Positions 37,276 to 45,801 of a stretch of DNA of 64,000 nucleotides are shown here, one piece after another. The stretch spans positions 1-64,000 of the forward strand of contig NZ_LQRT01000011.1 of NCBI RefSeq assembly GCF_001632745.1, given 5' to 3'. The position numbers and the translations under genes are program-made. This DNA is from Aquimarina aggregata (GTDB lineage Bacteria > Bacteroidota > Bacteroidia > Flavobacteriales > Flavobacteriaceae). Each line of letters begins with the position of its first letter. Within the stretch, counting starts at the first letter, position 1. The notes beneath the pieces are model-generated. The model was not told the DNA's origin and made no database searches. It saw nothing but the letters and a program-made list of their open reading frames with translations.

Positions 37276-37716
37276 ATGAAGTTAATACTACATAAACCGT
37301 ATATCATTTTATGGGCTTTAATCCCCATAATGTTGATATACGGTTTTTCTTTAGGAGATACTACTTTAGATCTTAATATACATGACACTTATTATGTTAT
37401 TTCTAAAGTTCAAATTTGGTATGGAATAGCTCATCTCTTTGCTATTTATGGTATCCTATATTGGATATTTATTAATTTTAATCGAAAGATGATCAACTCC
37501 CTTACTTCTATACACCTTTTTAGTACGATCATCGGATTAATTATACTTACAATTCTCTCTCCTCTATTTAATCAAGAATCTGCCAATTTTCAAAAAGAAA
37601 ACAACTATGAGGCTTTCGTATTTTTCTCTCAACTTATAATTGTCCTGATAATGCTACTAGCTCAATTTTTGTTTTTTGTTAATATGGGAATCGGTATATT
37701 TAGAAAGCAAGGCTAA
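37276..37716 (+). CDS. Small four-helix membrane protein resembling part of cytochrome oxidase subunit I
   Basis: 146 residues with four hydrophobic helices. Residues about 32-60 read LNIHDTYYVISKVQIWYGIAHLFAIYGILYW, close in layout to helix X of haem-copper oxidase subunit I (DTYYVVAHFHYV...FAIFAGFYYW; family knowledge). The haem-binding histidines of that helix are replaced (VAHFH becomes ISKVQ), so haem binding here is unlikely. Similar short proteins are, as I recall, common in Bacteroidota. Six bases after pruA and 12 before a GNAT gene; probably one transcript. Function unknown. Confidence 0.72.
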   Translation: MKLILHKPYIILWALIPIMLIYGFSLGDTTLDLNIHDTYYVISKVQIWYGIAHLFAIYGILYWIFINFNRKMINSLTSIHLFSTIIGLIILTILSPLFNQESANFQKENNYEAFVFFSQLIIVLIMLLAQFLFFVNMGIGIFRKQG

Positions 37717-37728
37717 ATACAATTTAAA

Positions 37729-38187
37729 ATGACTATACGACCAGCAAAAAAAGAAGACCTTCCTATATTATTGGATTTTGAACAAAAGCTAATAGAAGCT
37801 GAACGACCTATGGATGTCACCTTAAAAACAGAAAAGATTAGCTACTATGATATAGGGGCATATATTGATACAGAAAACACGGAAGTTGTTGTAGCAGAGA
37901 TTGATAATACAATTGTAGGCAGTGGTTATGGACAAATAAGAAACCGACAAGATTTTTTTAAACAAAAACAAATAGGTTATATTGGTTTTATATATGTAAA
38001 GGAAGAACACCGTGGTAAAGGTGTTAGTCAAAAAGTTATTCAATATCTGTATGACTGGTTCAAAACTAAAAATCTTGACGAAGTGAGGCTTACAGTATAT
38101 GAAAAAAATCCAAGAGCAATTAAAGCCTATGAAAAAGTAGGATTTGAAAAACATCTCATAGAAATGCGTATAAACTTAAAGGAATAG
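37729..38187 (+). CDS. GNAT-family N-acetyltransferase
   Basis: 152 residues with a standard GNAT fold: IRPAKKEDLPILLDFEQKL, central strand EVVVAEIDNTIVGSGYG, IGYIGFIYVKEEHRGKGVS (acetyl-CoA pyrophosphate loop R/HRGKGVSQ), and the C-terminal VYEKNPRAIKAYEKVGF. Substrate not predictable; the family acetylates amines of small molecules or proteins. Third gene of the likely pruA transcript. Confidence 0.9.
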   Translation: MTIRPAKKEDLPILLDFEQKLIEAERPMDVTLKTEKISYYDIGAYIDTENTEVVVAEIDNTIVGSGYGQIRNRQDFFKQKQIGYIGFIYVKEEHRGKGVSQKVIQYLYDWFKTKNLDEVRLTVYEKNPRAIKAYEKVGFEKHLIEMRINLKE

Positions 38188-38214
38188 ATAGTATTTATCA
38201 ATATCTATCCCTTT
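38178..38214. terminator. Hairpin between convergent GNAT and PDZ-hydrolase genes
   Basis: AAAGG-A-ATAGATA (38178-38190) pairs with TATCTAT-C-CCTTT (38202-38214), one A-C mismatch, 11-base loop. It overlaps the GNAT stop and lies 22 bases from the stop of the opposite gene. Weak T tract. Confidence 0.45.
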
Positions 38215-38235
38215 ATAATTCTAGTAATAATTTGG

Positions 38236-39543
38236 TCATCTAACGATTTCCCATGCCCAATCTATAATTTGCTGACTTATTTTGTCTTCCCATTGACCAG
38301 GTTTAAAATTAAAACTGGAACTATAATCAGGATGAATTGTTGACCAATGATCCAACTTTGGGTATTTATATAGTTGATAATCTGTATGATTTGATTTTTC
38401 TAATAGATGTATGATCATATCGTTGTCATTTTCGGTCATAATCCAATCATTGGTTCCCCATCGTATCCTAACTGGCACTTTTACCCTTTCCCATTCGGCC
38501 GCAAAATTAAAGTCCTGAACCTGATGATAATACTCTACCGATCTCCCGTACATGTGATATGGTTGATGTCTATGATATTTTTGAAACAAAGGATTTTCTT
38601 TGATTATATGGGCATAACTTTTTTTCTTAATCAGCATCTCATAATATATCGGAATATACACCGTATTCATTAAATGGTATATTTCTGTTTGGGATTTCCC
38701 TTCAATTTCTAATATTCTACGTTCTATCTCAAGCATGTGCTCATACCATGATTTAAAGAATGTACCATCAGAAATTATTCCTGCTGCATTAAATTTATTA
38801 GCAAAATATGGAGCCAAAGCACTCCCCATACTATTCCCATAAACAATTATTTTATTTGTGTTTATATACGATTTTGACTTCAGCAAACGCATTGCAGCTT
38901 CATAACCATTAATTTCAGTTTTAAAATCAGTTTTCCCACAATCTCCTTCACTATCACCAACCCCAGGTTTATCAACTCTTACCAAAACCATATTAGATTT
39001 CTCGGCTATATCTTTAATTAATCGAACCCAATTATTACTCCTTCCTGAATATTTTTCGATAGTCGAACAACTTAGCCCCTGAATTAAAAAAATTGCAGGA
39101 AAAGGTCCGTTCCCTTTAGGTCTTGTAATAATAACTCGTTGCGTTATACCATAATCATTCGTAACGCTTTCATAAAAAGTATCAACATTACTATTCTGTT
39201 CTTTAGGCAAAGGATTTAACACCAGTGTTTTGCTTATCTTATTGGTTCTTCTTTTTACAACTATAGTCGTTTCTTCATAAGCCCTAATTCTGTAAGTAGC
39301 AGCACTCCAATCTTCTCCGCTTACTATAGATCTATCGTTTACACTTACAATGATATCTCCTTGTTTAAAACCAGCTTCAAATAGTGGAGATTTTTCATCA
39401 ATCTCGTCAATCTTTGCTCCAGGAGTTTTATTATCTGGCCATAAGATTTTAGCTTCAAACGAAGCTCTTCTTTTTAGTGCTTGAGACAAACATTGCGGTA
39501 TAACTCCACAAAAAATCAATAATGTGATAAGTGTTTTTTTCAT
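38236..39543 (-). CDS. Exported PDZ-domain alpha/beta-hydrolase
   Basis: 435 residues. Signal peptide (LITLLIFCGVIPQCLSQA). A PDZ domain occupies about residues 30-105 (DEKSPLFEAGFKQGDIIVSV). The alpha/beta-hydrolase domain follows with the nucleophile elbow YGNSMGSALAP, the oxyanion segment IFLIQGLSCS, the Asp region RWGTNDWIM and a terminal His in LDHWSTI. GVGDSEGD and the elbow indicate a serine esterase/peptidase of the acyl-aminoacyl-peptidase-like group. A PDZ before the hydrolase suggests recognition of protein C-termini. Stands alone, convergent with the GNAT gene and divergent from a LytTR regulator. Confidence 0.85.
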   Translation of the reverse strand: MKKTLITLLIFCGVIPQCLSQALKRRASFEAKILWPDNKTPGAKIDEIDEKSPLFEAGFKQGDIIVSVNDRSIVSGEDWSAATYRIRAYEETTIVVKRRTNKISKTLVLNPLPKEQNSNVDTFYESVTNDYGITQRVIITRPKGNGPFPAIFLIQGLSCSTIEKYSGRSNNWVRLIKDIAEKSNMVLVRVDKPGVGDSEGDCGKTDFKTEINGYEAAMRLLKSKSYINTNKIIVYGNSMGSALAPYFANKFNAAGIISDGTFFKSWYEHMLEIERRILEIEGKSQTEIYHLMNTVYIPIYYEMLIKKKSYAHIIKENPLFQKYHRHQPYHMYGRSVEYYHQVQDFNFAAEWERVKVPVRIRWGTNDWIMTENDNDMIIHLLEKSNHTDYQLYKYPKLDHWSTIHPDYSSSFNFKPGQWEDKISQQIIDWAWEIVR

Positions 39544-39713
39544 TTCTTAGTTTTTATCTTTGTGAGCCACGGTTAAAGAAATTGTGTCTTCTAAAATGTG
39601 GAAATTAAATTTCATCCTTATGATGAAACAATATTAAAGAGATCCTAAGGTCAGGTGTGTTAATTTATATGAAGTATCCATATTTTTATATCAAATAGCA
39701 TTTTTCGATCGGT

Positions 39714-40478
39714 ATGATTGTTATGGGAATAGAGCTAACAAAAAAGAATAAAGTAATTATCCAGACATTGTTCTGGATAGTCTATTATATCACTTTTAGT
39801 TTCATATGGGTAAAAGATGGCAACTATAAAGCATCATTTTTCTTAGAATTCGTTTTACTACCCATACGCATCCTCACTGTTTATTTTTGTGTTCTTTTTC
39901 TGATACCAAAATATCTAATACACAAAAGGCTAAAAGAATTTATCTTGTATTATATCGGTATGTTAATTCTTGCTAGTATAGCACAGCGCCTTTTTATGTA
40001 TTTTTTCTTTGAAGATTTTAACAAGTTTGTTTTTACAGAGATTTTTAATATTTCGGCCATGTTAAGGTCTTTAATATTAATTAATACGACTGTTATTTTT
40101 GTATCCTCGATATACATATTACTTCTTTATTTCAGAGAAAAAAATAAAAATGAACAAGCAAATTCTAAAATGATAGAATTAAAATCAAATAGGCGCACTC
40201 ATATCATCTCAACTAATAGTATTATCTATATTGAAGGCCTTGGAAATTATGTAAACTATCATCTTAGCGACGCCTCAAAAATTACAGTGTATCAAAGCTT
40301 AAAACAGTGTCTTCTGCAGCTGGAAGATGAAAACTTTACAAGAATACAAAAGTCATTCATTATTAATATTAATTATTTAAGATCGTACGATAATGATACC
40401 GTAGAAATGAACAATGGAATATCATTACCAATAGGAGCAAAATTTAATATTAAAGAATTATCTATACATCATATCTGA
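39714..40478 (+). CDS. Membrane-bound LytTR-domain transcriptional regulator
   Basis: 254 residues. Four hydrophobic segments (residues about 10-140: IIQTLFWIVYYITFSFIW, FVLLPIRILTVYFCVLFLI, YYIGMLILASIAQRLFMYFF, LILINTTVIFVSSIYILLLY) precede a short coiled linker and a LytTR DNA-binding domain (about 158-254: IISTNSIIYIEGLGNYVNYH, SLKQCLLQL, FTRIQKSFIININYLRSYD, ISLPIGAKF). No receiver domain is present, so it senses through the membrane part or a bound partner. LytTR proteins bind direct repeats about 21 bp apart. Downstream are glycosidase genes; targets unknown. Confidence 0.88.
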   Translation: MIVMGIELTKKNKVIIQTLFWIVYYITFSFIWVKDGNYKASFFLEFVLLPIRILTVYFCVLFLIPKYLIHKRLKEFILYYIGMLILASIAQRLFMYFFFEDFNKFVFTEIFNISAMLRSLILINTTVIFVSSIYILLLYFREKNKNEQANSKMIELKSNRRTHIISTNSIIYIEGLGNYVNYHLSDASKITVYQSLKQCLLQLEDENFTRIQKSFIININYLRSYDNDTVEMNNGISLPIGAKFNIKELSIHHI

Positions 40479-40597
40479 ATCACAACTCTGTTGATGTTTT
40501 TTTGTTAATCAAAATGCATAGTCAGTTCTTTTATAGTTGACCATTATTTAGTAAATTAATAACTTAATTATACTTAAAATTCCTAAAGACTACTTTA

Positions 40598-41845
40598 ATG
40601 AAAATAGTATTAATTACTATAATCCCATTAATTCTAATTTTTGGTTGTACCAATGACATTAAAGAAAAAAAAACTTTACAACCATCACCAGAAAATAATT
40701 TTATAAGTAAACGGCATTTACAGGAAATAACTTTAGCGCGCTTAGGTTACAAAACCGAACAAGAATGGGACAATTTACATAAGATTTCGCACAAAAAAGT
40801 ACTTCATAAAAAAGGAAAAGTCGATACCAATTACCGAACATTTGGATGGCATCCCTATTTTAACGGCTCTTCATACAAGACATATAACTTCTCAATGCTT
40901 TGGGGCATTTCCTATTTTTCCTACTCCGTTCATCCACAAACTGGTCGGTATAAAAACATACATCAATGGAAAACCACAGCGTTAATCGATAGTGCTAAAG
41001 CACATAATTCCAAAGTATTTCTTACTGTTTCTAATTTTGGAAAGAAAAATAATACCATTTTTTTGAATAATCCTAAAGCTCAAAACACACTTATCGATAG
41101 TATATCCAATTTATTAGCACACAGAAACGCTAACGGCATTACTATTGATTTTGAAGGAATTCCTAAAAACACCAAAGATAAATTCACAAAATTTATTGTT
41201 TTAATTTCAAACAAATTGAAGGCAATCAATCCCGAATACATGATATCATTATCACTGTATGCTATGGATTGGAATGATATTTTTGACATACATCATATCG
41301 ATCCATATATTGATTTTTATACATTAATGGGGTATGATTATTATGGAAGTTTTAGTAAAACCACTGGTCCTGTAACACCATTTATAACAAGTAATAAATT
41401 TGGAAAAGGACTTCAAGCATCCGTTCAAAATTACAGTAACAAAGGTGTTAATTTTAAAAAATTAATTGTGGGACTTCCCTATTATGGTGCCGAATGGTAT
41501 ACGAATAGTCCTGAAACAGGAGCAAATGTTGTCGAATTCAAATCACACCCGTCTTACAAATCAATAAGAAAAGCTTACATTGATTCATTAAAAATCCCAT
41601 TACAATTTGACCCTACTAGCGCCTCAAGCTATATAGTAATAAAAGATAATGACAGCACTTTTAGACAGCTTTATTTTGAAGATGTAAAATCGTTATCTAT
41701 TAAATATGATTGGATAAAAAACACCAAGATTAGCGGTGTGGGGTTTTGGTGCCTAGGATACGATAATGGCTATCCCGAATTATGGGATTTACTTTATGAA
41801 AAATTCTCTGAAGAACATAACAAGAACTCTACACAACATCAGTAA
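40598..41845 (+). CDS. GH18-like (YaaH/chitinase-type) lipoprotein
   Basis: 415 residues. Lipoprotein signal ends LILIFGC (Cys17). The GH18 TIM barrel is visible: TFGWHPYFNGSSYKTYNF, ISYFSYSVHPQTG, and the catalytic strand NGITIDFEGI, which keeps Asp184 and the acid Glu186 but has Asn and Thr at the first two Asp positions of the canonical DGxDxDxE. YDYYGSF and LIVGLPYYGAEW are typical, as is the closing KISGVGFWCLGYDNGYPELW. Such enzymes cut beta-1,4-linked amino sugars in chitin or peptidoglycan-like glycans. The next gene starts about 40 bases later. Confidence 0.85.
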   Translation: MKIVLITIIPLILIFGCTNDIKEKKTLQPSPENNFISKRHLQEITLARLGYKTEQEWDNLHKISHKKVLHKKGKVDTNYRTFGWHPYFNGSSYKTYNFSMLWGISYFSYSVHPQTGRYKNIHQWKTTALIDSAKAHNSKVFLTVSNFGKKNNTIFLNNPKAQNTLIDSISNLLAHRNANGITIDFEGIPKNTKDKFTKFIVLISNKLKAINPEYMISLSLYAMDWNDIFDIHHIDPYIDFYTLMGYDYYGSFSKTTGPVTPFITSNKFGKGLQASVQNYSNKGVNFKKLIVGLPYYGAEWYTNSPETGANVVEFKSHPSYKSIRKAYIDSLKIPLQFDPTSASSYIVIKDNDSTFRQLYFEDVKSLSIKYDWIKNTKISGVGFWCLGYDNGYPELWDLLYEKFSEEHNKNSTQHQ

Positions 41846-41885
41846 ATCATACCACTTTTAGACGTACATAACAAAACTTATACTT

Positions 41886-42491
41886 ATGCTCAAAAAAATA
41901 GTAAAAATAGTGCTCTTTCTTATACTTGTTATAGGGATTTTTGCAGGATACATTTTCTTTAGATTACACAACACAATAGAAAATGTTCTCGAAGCAAAAA
42001 ATGGCTGGAGAAGTGAAGTACTTGAATTTCCGTTACTATTTGCCGGAGATTTAGAATATACCGGTGAAGAACATATTCGATTTGCACCTGGTTGGGGAGA
42101 AACTGACCGGGACGATTATTTTTCATATGTTTTTCTGTGGATTATTGAAGAAGAACCTAGTTTGAATTCTTCAGTATTGGAAAATATTATAAACACCTAC
42201 TTCGATGGGTTAATGAACACAGGGGCGATCACAAAATTTAATTTCTTTAAGGATATTCCTAAAACTACATCTTCGATAAAGCAAATTAGTCCTAATATCT
42301 TTGAAGGATCTATACATCTTTACGACGAATTTTTTGCTCAAGAAATGATCTTGTTAAATGCAAAAATCAAAAGTGAATATTGCCCTACTAAGAAAAAGCA
42401 TTTGCTATGGTTTTATTTATCTCCTCAAGCAGACACCCATCATATTTGGGAAGAACTTATGACAACAAGACTTACTATTGACTGCCTTTAA
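41886..42491 (+). CDS. Protein of unknown function with N-terminal membrane anchor
   Basis: 201 residues. One hydrophobic anchor (IVKIVLFLILVIGIFAGYIFF). The rest, rich in acidic and aromatic residues, is exposed: EFPLLFAGDLEYTGEEHIRFAPGWGETDRDDYFSYVFLWII and a conserved-looking SPNIFEGSIHLYDEFFAQEM. The Gly-Trp-Gly and WxxEEEPS features suggest a folded alpha/beta domain, but I do not recognise it. Located between a GH18-like and a GH5 gene on the same strand; co-transcription with the GH18-like gene is plausible (gap about 40 bases). Confidence 0.7.
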   Translation: MLKKIVKIVLFLILVIGIFAGYIFFRLHNTIENVLEAKNGWRSEVLEFPLLFAGDLEYTGEEHIRFAPGWGETDRDDYFSYVFLWIIEEEPSLNSSVLENIINTYFDGLMNTGAITKFNFFKDIPKTTSSIKQISPNIFEGSIHLYDEFFAQEMILLNAKIKSEYCPTKKKHLLWFYLSPQADTHHIWEELMTTRLTIDCL

Positions 42492-42729
42492 AAATCACAA
42501 AAGAGCAGAATAAAACATAACATCAAGAACAAGATTAAACACTTATAAATCTCGATTTTAATCTTCAAAAATTATTAAAATTTCAAACAATTCTAATTTT
42601 AACCCAATTTATGTAAAAACCACATGTTAAATCTGTTAATCAGTTTCTCAGATATCACATTATACGTATATTTAAAAACAGAACATTAAAATCTAAAAAG
42701 GGCACTACAAGATTAAACCACTTAATAAA

Positions 42730-43812
42730 ATGAAAAACTCCCTCTTACTCGTTTTTGCGATTATTTCAATTTCTTACGGACAAAATTCTTCTGAAAAATT
42801 CGAAGTCAAAAAAGGAACCAACATTGCGCATTGGCTATCCCAAAGTGAACGAAGATCGACTGATCGCGAAAAATTCTTTACCGAGACTGATGTTGAGGCA
42901 ATAGCAAAGATGGGATTTGACCATATTCGTCTACCTATTGATGAAGAACAAATGTGGGATGAAAATGGTAAACCACATGAAGATGCTTTTCAATTGATGG
43001 AAAATTGTATTAATTGGAGCTCTAAACATAAATTACGAGTGATTGTAGATTTACACATTTTGCGATCTCATCATTTTAATGCAAAAGAAAAACCTTTGTG
43101 GACAGATCCCGCTGAACAAGAAAAGTTCTTTGATTTATGGAGAGACTTATCCAAGAGTTTAAAAAAATTCCCTAATTCTCTATTAGCATATGAGCTAATG
43201 AATGAAGCAGTGGCTGATGATAATGAAACATGGAATAAACTTTTAAACAAAGCATTTATTGCTATTAGAAAACTAGAACCTAAACGAACTATTGTTGTTG
43301 GTTCTAATCGTTGGCAATCCGTTAATACTTTTGATGAATTAAAAGTACCTGCTAATGATCCAAATATCTTATTAAGTTTTCATTTTTACGAACCTTTTCT
43401 ACTTTCACACTACCATACGCCTTGGACTGAGTTAAAAGAATATCAAGGCCCGGTACATTATCCGGGAGTGATTTTATCTCAAAAAGAGTTTGACGCCCTA
43501 CCAGAAGAAGTTAAAGAAGTTGCAAAAAAATGGGTAAATAAAGAATTTACAAAAGAACTACTATATAAAATGTGGGAAAAACCTATAGCAAAGGCTAAAG
43601 AACTAGGATTACCTCTTTATTGTGGTGAATTTGGAATCATCTCTGCTGCTCCAGAAGAAGATAGTCTTAACTGGTACAAAGATATGATTGCTCTTTTTGA
43701 AAAAAGCGGTATTGGATATGCAAATTGGAATTACAACAGTGATGAATATGGATTGATTGACGGCAACTCAAAAAACGAACAATTGATTCAAATTATTTCT
43801 GCAAAAGAATAA
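42730..43812 (+). CDS. GH5-family glycoside hydrolase (cellulase-like)
   Basis: 360 residues. A signal peptide (LLLVFAIISISYGQ) precedes a GH5 (beta/alpha)8 barrel: GTNIAHWLSQ, MGFDHIRLPIDEEQM, LRVIVDLHILRSHHFN, the acid/base Glu159 in YELMNEAVADD, ILLSFHFYEPF and the nucleophile Glu300 in LYCGEFGI. Final SGIGYANWNYNSDEYGLID contributes the conserved Trp. GH5 enzymes hydrolyse beta-glucans or mannans by a retaining mechanism. No SusC/SusD pair is nearby, so this is not a classical PUL. It has its own 238-base upstream region. Confidence 0.92.
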   Translation: MKNSLLLVFAIISISYGQNSSEKFEVKKGTNIAHWLSQSERRSTDREKFFTETDVEAIAKMGFDHIRLPIDEEQMWDENGKPHEDAFQLMENCINWSSKHKLRVIVDLHILRSHHFNAKEKPLWTDPAEQEKFFDLWRDLSKSLKKFPNSLLAYELMNEAVADDNETWNKLLNKAFIAIRKLEPKRTIVVGSNRWQSVNTFDELKVPANDPNILLSFHFYEPFLLSHYHTPWTELKEYQGPVHYPGVILSQKEFDALPEEVKEVAKKWVNKEFTKELLYKMWEKPIAKAKELGLPLYCGEFGIISAAPEEDSLNWYKDMIALFEKSGIGYANWNYNSDEYGLIDGNSKNEQLIQIISAKE

Positions 43813-43913
43813 TGTAAAATATCTTCTAATAGCCGAGTAAAAAACATTCGCTTAAAATATGTAATATAATCCTAGCCAAGAGCATACCCCTATCTTTTAG
43901 ACATCTACTTTAC

Positions 43914-44543
43914 TTACAATTTATATTTTAGAGGTAAATACACAACTTTTTTAGTTTCAAAAAAGTCTCCTTCGAAATATTCAGAAAGATTATACTGAGT
44001 AGCTTTTGGGAACAATGCTAATTCCTCGGTTAAGTCACCACCTTTTAAATATAAAATTCCGTTTTGTAGCTCATGTATAGACTTTTTGGCTATGTTTTTT
44101 CTGATCCACTTTACAAAATCAGGCATATTGGTTACTGCCCTGCTCACAATAAAATCAAAACGCTCATCAAATGTACCAGCTTTGCGTTGTTCTGCTTTTA
44201 CATTTTGTAACCCCAATGCATGAACTACTTCGTTAACAACCCTTATCTTTTTTGCGATAACATCCACCAAATAAAATTGTGTTTCAGGAAATAATATCGC
44301 TAAAGGTATCCCAGGAAATCCACCTCCTGTACCAACATCCAAAACATGAGCACCTGATTTAAATTCAAGAACTTTTGCTACTCCTAAAGAATGAAGCACA
44401 TGTCTTTCATAAAGTAAATCAATATCTTTTCTAGAGATAACATTGATTTTGGCATTCCACTCGGTATATAAATCTTTTAATTTAGAAAATTGAAGTTGTT
44501 GCTCTTCGGTAAGATTTGGAAAATATTTTAACAGAATATTCAT
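43914..44543 (-). CDS. rsmG: 16S rRNA (guanine-527-N7) methyltransferase
   Basis: 209 residues, normal length for RsmG/GidB. Motifs: LYTEWNAKINVISRKDID, LYERHVLHSLGVAK, the SAM loop VLDVGTGGGFPGIPLAILFP, LVDVIAKKIRVVNEV and the catalytic-region FDFIVSRAVTNMPDFVKW. It methylates G527 in the 530 loop of 16S rRNA. It is a single gene, divergent from the desaturase gene. Confidence 0.95.
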   Translation of the reverse strand: MNILLKYFPNLTEEQQLQFSKLKDLYTEWNAKINVISRKDIDLLYERHVLHSLGVAKVLEFKSGAHVLDVGTGGGFPGIPLAILFPETQFYLVDVIAKKIRVVNEVVHALGLQNVKAEQRKAGTFDERFDFIVSRAVTNMPDFVKWIRKNIAKKSIHELQNGILYLKGGDLTEELALFPKATQYNLSEYFEGDFFETKKVVYLPLKYKL

Positions 44544-44679
44544 TTAGAAACAATTAAAGCGCAAAAATACACGTTAAGTTTATATATTTTAAGTTTTTTA
44601 AGAACTTAAAAAAATATAAATACCTAACTTTACCCATCAATATAAATTTAGGAGTTATCCTACTTTGACAGACAACATT

Positions 44680-45783
44680 ATGACGACACCCCAGGTAAGA
44701 TTTAGCACTTCTGATTCTGCAAAATTTTTCAGAACACTAAACAAGCGTGTAAATCAATATTTTAAAGAAAATAATATTAAGAGAACTGGTAATTGGAAGT
44801 TACATCTAAAAACCATCATCATGTTTTCTTTGTTTTTAACTCCTTATTTCTTAATTCTAACCTTAGACATTTCGCAATGGTGGTTACTACTTCTTACTAT
44901 AGTAATGGGTGTAGGTATGGCTGGAGTTGGAATGAATGTAATGCATGATGGTAACCATGGCTCTTATTCTTCCAAAAAATGGATTAATAAAATCATGGGG
45001 AACACTATTTACATACTTGCAGGTAACGTATATAATTGGCAGGTACAACATAATGTTTTACATCACACATATACAAATATTCATGGTCACGATGAAGATA
45101 TGGATGCCGGAAGAATAATACGATTTACTAAACATGCAGAATGGCGACGTTTTCATAAGTTTCAGCATTATTACTCTATATTTTTATATGGTTTACTAAC
45201 ATTTAACTGGGCCTTAACTACCGATTTTAAACAAACTAAAGATTATTTAGCTCGTAAATTATCTTATGGAAAATTACCTAGCCCAATTAAACAATGGAGC
45301 ACCATAGTGATTACTAAAGTTATATACATTCTGATATGGATTGTAATTCCTATGATTTTTATGTCCATAGCATGGTGGAAAATCCTTTTAGGATTCTTTG
45401 TAATGCATTATGTTGCTGGACTTATTCTTAGTGTTGTATTTCAATTAGCTCACATGGTAGAAGGAGCGGAAATGCCGATGCCAGACAAAACTGGAAACAT
45501 TAAAAACACTTGGGCAATTCATCAACTATTTACAACTGTTAATTTTTCAACAAAAAACAGATTAGTCAATTGGTTTACGGGAGGATTAAACCATCAGGTT
45601 GAACACCACATTTTCCCTCACATAAGCCACATTCATTATACTAAAATTTCTAAGATCGTTAAACAAACGGCCATAGAGTTTAACTTACCATATAATGAAT
45701 ACAAAACTACGCGCAAAGCTATAATCTCTCACTTTAAACATCTTAAAGAAATGGGAATGAAGCCAGCGTTACAATCATCATAA
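44680..45783 (+). CDS. Membrane fatty-acid desaturase, front-end-like (acyl-CoA/acyl-lipid)
   Basis: 367 residues from ATG at 44680; a TTG five codons upstream is in frame. Three histidine boxes bind the di-iron centre: HDGNHGSYS, HNVLHHTYTN and the last box NHQVEHHIFPHISH, in which Gln replaces the first His (QxxHH), a mark of front-end (delta-5/6-type) desaturases. Transmembrane segments lie around FFLTPYFLILTL, WWLLLLTIVMGVGMAGVG, IYILIWIVIPMIFMSIAWW and FFVMHYVAGLILSVVF. It is followed by an aminotransferase gene 18 bases on. Confidence 0.9.
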   Translation: MTTPQVRFSTSDSAKFFRTLNKRVNQYFKENNIKRTGNWKLHLKTIIMFSLFLTPYFLILTLDISQWWLLLLTIVMGVGMAGVGMNVMHDGNHGSYSSKKWINKIMGNTIYILAGNVYNWQVQHNVLHHTYTNIHGHDEDMDAGRIIRFTKHAEWRRFHKFQHYYSIFLYGLLTFNWALTTDFKQTKDYLARKLSYGKLPSPIKQWSTIVITKVIYILIWIVIPMIFMSIAWWKILLGFFVMHYVAGLILSVVFQLAHMVEGAEMPMPDKTGNIKNTWAIHQLFTTVNFSTKNRLVNWFTGGLNHQVEHHIFPHISHIHYTKISKIVKQTAIEFNLPYNEYKTTRKAIISHFKHLKEMGMKPALQSS

Positions 45784-45801
45784 CTTTTATTTACCAAAAC
45801 A

